Assembly (NCBI GenBank): GCA_016934635.1
Contig: JAFGSK010000024.1
Location: 1 to 64,000 of the forward strand
Source of the DNA: Caldifarciminota bacterium
GTDB taxonomy: Bacteria > Hydrothermota > Tepidihabitantia > B3-TA06
Direction: 5' to 3'
DNA: 64,000 nucleotides
Shown here piece by piece: positions 59,361-64,000 of this stretch. A model generated the notes under the pieces. That model ran no database searches, had not been told where the DNA came from, and was given only the letters and a program-made list of their open reading frames with translations. The number at the start of each line of letters is the position of its first letter. Position 1 is the first letter of the stretch. The position numbers and the translations under genes were made by a program.

Positions 59361-60725
59361 GTGGACTTGTTTGGTGAACACCCGACCGAGGCAGAGGATT
59401 TGACCCGCGAGCCCCTGGCAGAACGCATGCGTCCGCGGTCCCTGGACGAGTTCTGCGGCCAGGAGCACCTGGTGGGCAAGGGAAGACCTTTAAGGAAGCT
59501 TTTGGAATCAGGCCACCTGCCCTCAATGATATTCTGGGGACCCCCGGGTTCGGGAAAAACAAGCCTGGCGTTTCTGATTGCAAGGCTCGTCAACTCCGAG
59601 TTCGTTGCTAAGTCTGCGGTAACAGCCGGGATAAAGGACGTCAAGTTGATAGTCGAGCGTGCTAAAATGGTCTGGAAGGCTCACCACAGGCGGACTATCC
59701 TGTTCCTGGACGAGATACACCGTTTCAACAAGGCCCAGCAGGACGCTTTTCTGCCCCACGTGGAGCGCGGTACGATTACCCTCATTGGAGCGACAACCGA
59801 GAACCCGTCGTTCGAGGTAATTGGCCCCTTACTGTCACGCTCCCGGGTGTTCGTGTTCAACCCGTTGACCGAGGATGACTTGAAGCAGATACTCAAGCAG
59901 GCGATGGAAGATGAACGGGGACTTAAGGATATGAGTCCTGAGGTCGGTGATGATGTCCTCGAGTTCATCATCCGGATTTCGGACGGGGACGCACGCAGGG
60001 CGATGAATACTCTAGAGGCGGCGGTACAGGTTACCGAACCCGATAGCAAAGGAATAAGGATGGTTACTAAAGAGGTGACCGAGGCCGTGCTGGAACGTAA
60101 GTTCATGCTTTACGACAAGTCTGGAGAGGAGCACTACAACCTAATATCGGCGTTCATAAAGTCGATGCGCGGCTCGGACCCGGACGCCGCTTTGTACTGG
60201 CTGATGCGGATGATAGATTCGGGCGAGGACCCATTGTACCTTGCGCGCCGGATGGTCATCCTGGCTGGCGAGGACATAGGTCTTGCCGACCCCCAGGCCT
60301 TGGTTATAGCCAATGCTGCAAAGGATGTGATTCACTTCGTGGGTTATCCCGAGTGCGTGTTTCACCTTGCAGAAGCCGCCATATATCTTTCGCTTGCCCC
60401 TAAGTCCAACGCAACACTCCAGGCCATCCAGCGCGCCCGCAAGGACGTGCTCCAGACCCAGGCCGAACCCGTACCCCTGCACCTGAGGAACGCACCTACT
60501 AGACTTATGAAAAACCTCGGGTACGGTAAGGAATACCAGTACCCGCACTCGTACGAGGAGGCTCTTGAGGACCAGGCGTACCGCCCGTCCAAGGTGGAAG
60601 GGAATGTGTACTATCAGCCTACGGACAGGGGCAGAGAAGCAAAGCTCAGGGAACGACTCAAGGAAATACGCGAGCACCGCCGCCGTTTACGGGAAAAGAA
60701 GAAACCCGATAAGGAAAAACCCTGA
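59361..60725 (+). CDS. rarA: RarA/MgsA replication-associated AAA+ ATPase
   Basis: The 454-residue cytoplasmic protein begins with the RarA N-terminus (MDLFGEHPTEAE, then ERMRPRSLDEFCGQEHLVG). Walker A is GPPGSGKT (60-67) and Walker B ILFLDEIHRFNKAQQD. The TTENPSFEV sensor and a C-terminal MgsA domain (HYNLISAFIKSMRGSDPDAALYWLMRM, then YPECVFHLAEAAIYLSLAPKSN) follow. It acts at stalled replication forks. GTG 59361 lies 6 bases past the -10 box. The tail is rich in Arg, Lys and Glu. Confidence 0.95.
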   Translation: MDLFGEHPTEAEDLTREPLAERMRPRSLDEFCGQEHLVGKGRPLRKLLESGHLPSMIFWGPPGSGKTSLAFLIARLVNSEFVAKSAVTAGIKDVKLIVERAKMVWKAHHRRTILFLDEIHRFNKAQQDAFLPHVERGTITLIGATTENPSFEVIGPLLSRSRVFVFNPLTEDDLKQILKQAMEDERGLKDMSPEVGDDVLEFIIRISDGDARRAMNTLEAAVQVTEPDSKGIRMVTKEVTEAVLERKFMLYDKSGEEHYNLISAFIKSMRGSDPDAALYWLMRMIDSGEDPLYLARRMVILAGEDIGLADPQALVIANAAKDVIHFVGYPECVFHLAEAAIYLSLAPKSNATLQAIQRARKDVLQTQAEPVPLHLRNAPTRLMKNLGYGKEYQYPHSYEEALEDQAYRPSKVEGNVYYQPTDRGREAKLRERLKEIREHRRRLREKKKPDKEKP

Positions 60726-60821
60726 ATTAACCTTTTTTCACTCCAAATTATACTTTTGTATAACCCAACCTAAATCAAGTAATTCAAGTGCGGAAATTAT
60801 GTAAGTTAGAGGGTGAAGTTC

Positions 60822-60837
60822 TGGCATGTAAATTGCT
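60822..60837 (+). promoter_or_regulatory. Sigma-54-type promoter
   Basis: CTGGCATG-N4-TTGCT matches the -24/-12 consensus, with exactly 10 bases between GG and GC. Transcription would start near 60848, before the AGGAGG site of the next gene. Such a promoter needs an activator of the NtrC type, none of which is encoded in this window. Confidence 0.6.
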
Positions 60838-60872
60838 TGCAATAAATAAATCACAAAACTCGGGAGGAAGTA

Positions 60873-61646
60873 ATGAAAACCTTCGTTTTTATCTTTGCGG
60901 TCATCCTGGTAAATTTCGCCCTCACTCCTTCATTTGCTTCGGTGCAGGACCTTAAAGAAACATCAAACATCAACCAAAGTGACGAGGACAACGAGAATCC
61001 AGGCACAAACAATCTGTTACCTTTCGACCACGACGTAGCAGCATACGAGATAATAGCACCTGAGTCGATTGTTGAGCCTAATGTAGACATCGAAACCTGT
61101 GTTAGTGTATGCAACCTGGGTGAAGAAGCCGAAACCTTCAACGTAATTTTCAACATCTACGATTACGATCCGGACACATTAGTCTACCACACTGTAAAAC
61201 CCGGCACACATCTTACTGTTGAAAGCGGCCTACACGAGTTAACCTTCTCTTACTGGACACCGGGAGACTCGGGAAGACACTACGTTGCAGAACTTATCGT
61301 TTCCTGTGCCAGTGACCAGAACCCTGACAACGATACTTTGATAAAGCACGTCTGGTCAGGCGCTGCGGTTGCAGAGGCTCCGACAACAAAGGGCTTCGAT
61401 CTCAAGATCGATGGACAGACGATTCTGTTCTCGGTGCCCTATCAGGCAAGAGCCGAGATAGCGGTATTTGACGTCAGTGGAAGCAAGGTCAGAACGCTGA
61501 CGGACAAGATCTACCCCCAAGGCACCCACAACCTTACCTGGGATGGACGCGATGTTCGAGGGAACAAGGTCTCCCAGGGCATCTTCCTCGTGCGCATGGA
61601 GGCTCGGGGCTTTGAGGCGACAAGGAAGGTAATAATCGTTAACTAA
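60873..61646 (+). CDS. Secreted CARDB-like protein with FlgD-type tail
   Basis: The 257-residue protein has a signal peptide (VFIFAVILVNFALTPSFAS), a CARDB/Ig-like domain (about 55-165, EPNVDIETCVSVCNLGEEAETFNV) and a FlgD-like sorting tail (about 175-257: AEIAVFDVSGSKVRTLTDK, TWDGRDVRGNKVSQGIFLVRM). It is probably a surface or matrix protein. GGGAGG precedes ATG 60873. Its tail is nearly the same as that of the next gene, 15 bases downstream. Confidence 0.78.
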   Translation: MKTFVFIFAVILVNFALTPSFASVQDLKETSNINQSDEDNENPGTNNLLPFDHDVAAYEIIAPESIVEPNVDIETCVSVCNLGEEAETFNVIFNIYDYDPDTLVYHTVKPGTHLTVESGLHELTFSYWTPGDSGRHYVAELIVSCASDQNPDNDTLIKHVWSGAAVAEAPTTKGFDLKIDGQTILFSVPYQARAEIAVFDVSGSKVRTLTDKIYPQGTHNLTWDGRDVRGNKVSQGIFLVRMEARGFEATRKVIIVN

Positions 61647-61661
61647 AAGAAGGAGGAAGAA

Positions 61662-62759
61662 ATGAAACCCTTCACACGTTTTTCAAAACCCATCTTTGGG
61701 TTGATCATAACGCTCACAGCAGCAATCCTCGCCCCGACCTTTGCCTGGGTGCAGGAACCGACCGAGCAAACAGGCTACTATTACGCGTACGACAACGAAG
61801 AGACGGAGCCGCCGTTTTCAGAACCCGAGCTGCCACCTTTACCAACATATAAACCGATACATAGCAACCCCGAAGCTTTAGACCTCGATTACTACATAGA
61901 TCACGCCTGTCCATATACGCTCCCAGATTCCTTTTGGTTCTACGGACAATGGCATGTACCCGGTGACACTGTATTCATATCACCAAACGGTTATATTAGC
62001 TTCGATAAAGTAGATCATTCGGACTTCCCCCATCCTCCTTTCCCCTCCACCCCTTTCCCAAACCAGGCGGCCCCTAATTCCCTAATAGCCCCATTGTGGC
62101 AGGATAACTGGTGCGGTGACACAAAACCGGAGGATTATGAACACGTTTACTGCCTTTATGTTTCTCAGACACGAATTCTTAAAATCGAATGGCACAACAT
62201 GATTGGTATTGCGGCTTCTTCCGTGTACGACTATATGACAGAACTACAGCTTGGTGGTCAAGAGCTCCTATCTGAAAACGAATATGGAGTCATTTTCAGT
62301 AACCACTTTATTCACTTTTTGTATAATTCGTGCAGTCATAGTTGGAACACAGATAACGGTAGTACAGGATTTGAAGATCAAACCGGGGAACACGGTATCT
62401 ATTATCCCTACGAAAACCTTATCGATGAACGTGTAATTCGAATCGGTTACAAAAACCCTTACTCCGCAGTCAAGGAGGAAGGGCTTCCATTTCGTATCAA
62501 GACGCTGGGAGTCCGGCCAATGCCTGGAGGATGCCGTGTAACCTTCACCATACCTGCTACATCCAAGGTCAAACTGGACGCCTTCGATGTATCCGGTCGT
62601 CACATACGGACACTTGCAGATCGTTCCTACCCCCAAGGTACCCACACCAAAACCTGGGACGGTTGCGATGCCCAAGGGCACAAGGTCGCTCAGGGAGCCT
62701 ACCTCGTTCACATGGTGGCGGAGGATTTCCGCGCCGCTAAAAAAATCATACTTTACTAG
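61662..62759 (+). CDS. Secreted surface protein with FlgD-type tail
   Basis: The 365-residue protein has a signal peptide (IFGLIITLTAAILAPTFAW), a central domain of about 200 residues rich in aromatic residues (DSFWFYGQWHVPGDTVFISPNGYISFD, then NSLIAPLWQDNW) and a FlgD-like tail (VKLDAFDVSGRHIRTLADR). The central part has a nidogen-like look (fluid W and Y with LIAPLW). AAGGAGG precedes ATG 61662. It is co-transcribed with 60873 and is a paralogue of the next gene. Confidence 0.78.
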   Translation: MKPFTRFSKPIFGLIITLTAAILAPTFAWVQEPTEQTGYYYAYDNEETEPPFSEPELPPLPTYKPIHSNPEALDLDYYIDHACPYTLPDSFWFYGQWHVPGDTVFISPNGYISFDKVDHSDFPHPPFPSTPFPNQAAPNSLIAPLWQDNWCGDTKPEDYEHVYCLYVSQTRILKIEWHNMIGIAASSVYDYMTELQLGGQELLSENEYGVIFSNHFIHFLYNSCSHSWNTDNGSTGFEDQTGEHGIYYPYENLIDERVIRIGYKNPYSAVKEEGLPFRIKTLGVRPMPGGCRVTFTIPATSKVKLDAFDVSGRHIRTLADRSYPQGTHTKTWDGCDAQGHKVAQGAYLVHMVAEDFRAAKKIILY

Positions 62760-62831
62760 GGGGTTAAGAAGACCGAGTTACAATCTCCATAAGCCAAGTC
62801 GTCGAGTCGTTTAACATGAACGGATTCGGTC

Positions 62832-62871
62832 TTGACAAGATGCTTTATAGGCTTATTCTTCTTAAGAAGAA
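62832..62871 (+). promoter_or_regulatory. Promoter with an overlapping palindrome
   Basis: TTGACA (62832-62837), a 16-base spacer and TATTCT (62854-62859) form a possible promoter. A perfect 16-base palindrome, TTCTTCTTAAGAAGAA (62856-62871), overlaps the -10 box and is followed by GGGTTTTT. It could be an operator or an attenuator stem. Confidence 0.45.
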
Positions 62872-62967
62872 AGGGTTTTTAACTGATAGGAGGATGCGTA
62901 CGAAATCCTTAAATGTCGTTTTAAGCAATAGATACACCGTATTTTAAAAACCATCGGGGAGGAAATC

Positions 62968-64000
62968 ATGACCAAAGTCATTACTTTAATCCTTTTAACG
63001 GGTACGGCCTACACAGGAATGGCTGGTGGTGCGGTCGGATGGGTAGCCTGGCCTACCGAGGCTACCGATTATTACTACGCCTACGACGACGCGTCACAGG
63101 CTCCATTTACCTATCCCGAGTTGCCTGAAATGCCCCAAGCACCATATGAGAACTATGCAATACACGATGACCCGGACGCGGTAATGCTTAACCCTTACAA
63201 TGATCGCACGAACAAGTATTATCTTCCTGATTCATTCTGGTTCTTCGGCAACTGGTACAGACCCGGACTCGACCTCTTCATCTCTCCTGACGGCTGGCTT
63301 TCGTTCGACGATCCACCGGATGAAGGCTACCCGACTCCACCGGCAATTATCCCTCCTTTTCCTGTTGCCGATGCCCCTAACGAATTAATGGCCGTATTAT
63401 GGGAAGATTACAACCTTACAACAGCAGCTCCACCTTCGGACAGCAACCGAATATACCTTTTATACGATTCAACCTCACAAATCCTCACCGTTGAGTGGTA
63501 CAAGGTTCAACACTCCCAAAACCAACATCAATACAGCTTCCTTGCCTTCCTCCAAATGGGCGGACAGGAATTGTTAATGGGGGAAGGAGGCGGTCTTTTC
63601 TATTCAGGTCATCTTATCCATTTCATGTATAACTTCGCTTCGGCAGGCTGGGACGCAGATGGGGCCGTAACAGGCATAGAAGATTACTTCGGTGAAGCCG
63701 GCATATTTTACCAGGGGGTTATCGACACCGAGGACGACGATCTCCACGTTATAAGAATGGGTTATCAGAAAACCTTCATCCATAACATAACAGCGATAGC
63801 CATCTTGAAACCTGACACCTTGGTAGCCACCCAGGTTCCTGTCGAACCCAGGATTGTTGCTGCAAATACCGGCAGAGAATCGGATGTTGCCGACGCACAA
63901 GTCGACATCTTCGACAAGGATGAACAAGGTGTATACACCTATCACTATACAGCCCTTCACATGAATTCAGGTGATTACGATACCCTTTTCGCAGACCCCT
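62968..64000 (+). CDS. Secreted surface protein (partial, runs off the window)
   Basis: An open frame from ATG 62968 (GGGGAGG 5 bases upstream) continues past the window edge, giving at least 344 residues. It has a signal peptide (VITLILLTGTAYTGMAG) and a central domain paralogous to the previous gene: DYYYAYDDAS, LPDSFWFFGNWYRPGLDLFISPDGWLSFDD and NELMAVLWEDYN. A CARDB-like segment starts near residue 275 (LVATQVPVEPRIVAANTGRESDV). A FlgD-type tail may follow outside the window. Confidence 0.8.
   Translation, partial: MTKVITLILLTGTAYTGMAGGAVGWVAWPTEATDYYYAYDDASQAPFTYPELPEMPQAPYENYAIHDDPDAVMLNPYNDRTNKYYLPDSFWFFGNWYRPGLDLFISPDGWLSFDDPPDEGYPTPPAIIPPFPVADAPNELMAVLWEDYNLTTAAPPSDSNRIYLLYDSTSQILTVEWYKVQHSQNQHQYSFLAFLQMGGQELLMGEGGGLFYSGHLIHFMYNFASAGWDADGAVTGIEDYFGEAGIFYQGVIDTEDDDLHVIRMGYQKTFIHNITAIAILKPDTLVATQVPVEPRIVAANTGRESDVADAQVDIFDKDEQGVYTYHYTALHMNSGDYDTLFADP

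Noticed and set aside
1-64000. CRISPR arrays, insertion sequences, prophage, rRNA, riboswitches
   Set aside because: No regularly spaced repeats, transposase or phage genes, rRNA segments or recognisable riboswitch cores were seen.

Overview
The window reads as one contiguous stretch of a bacterial chromosome of roughly balanced base composition. The likely source is an uncultured member of, or relative of, the FCB group, for example a WOR-3-like candidate phylum. This placement is inference from gene content. It rests on many exported proteins with FlgD-like or Por-type C-terminal sorting domains, a PorV/PorQ-like outer-membrane protein fused to TPRs, abundant TPR proteins and roadblock/LC7 proteins. 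No rRNA is present to settle it. The standard genetic code is in use, because many genes end in TGA. One tRNA was found (Val, anticodon CAC). No CRISPR array, insertion sequence or prophage was seen.

Layout. 1-5 kb: a YjbQ-family protein, a GGDEF-TPR protein and a TPR protein. 5-12 kb: a 1393-residue secreted propeller protein translationally linked to a PorV-like barrel/TPR protein, then a secreted NlpC/P60-like protein and two tandem propeller paralogues. 14-18 kb: a methyltransferase and a SppA protease with a barrel-like N-terminal extension. 18-27 kb: six minus-strand secreted esterases of the PHB-depolymerase/CE1-like group in two blocks, separated by an AraC-GyrI regulator, a TrmO/TsaA-like protein and a secreted GyrI-like protein. 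One esterase carries two homopolymer frameshifts, and another has Cys in place of the nucleophilic Ser. 27-31 kb: roadblock, DUF4388 and ACT proteins, and an Rrf2-CutA-SufT-like operon. 31-38 kb: exported proteins including a TPR-CHAT protease candidate and an LRR protein. 38-43 kb: a 1298-residue cyclase-ATPase-TPR protein built like animal soluble adenylyl cyclase, a queuosine-precursor transporter and a cupin. 43-47 kb: an asymmetric pair of ABC exporters. 47-53 kb: lipoproteins, a roadblock protein, tRNA-Val, an ACP-like/TPR pair and two patatins, one of them a decayed pseudogene. 53-60 kb: an ECF sigma factor, its anti-sigma factor and an HtrA protease, then a membrane pyrophosphatase and RarA. 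60-64 kb: secreted FlgD-tailed proteins behind a sigma-54-type promoter. The last gene runs off the window.

Two features cut across the window. First, seven genes have a sigma-70-type promoter whose -10 box ends only 5-7 bases before the start codon, which predicts leaderless mRNAs. Second, intergenic DNA is rich in short dispersed hairpins and repeat families. One palindromic family ending in GCGGGGACCCC forms the 3' ends of two genes. Functions are read from protein sequence motifs and context only; nothing was searched against a database.
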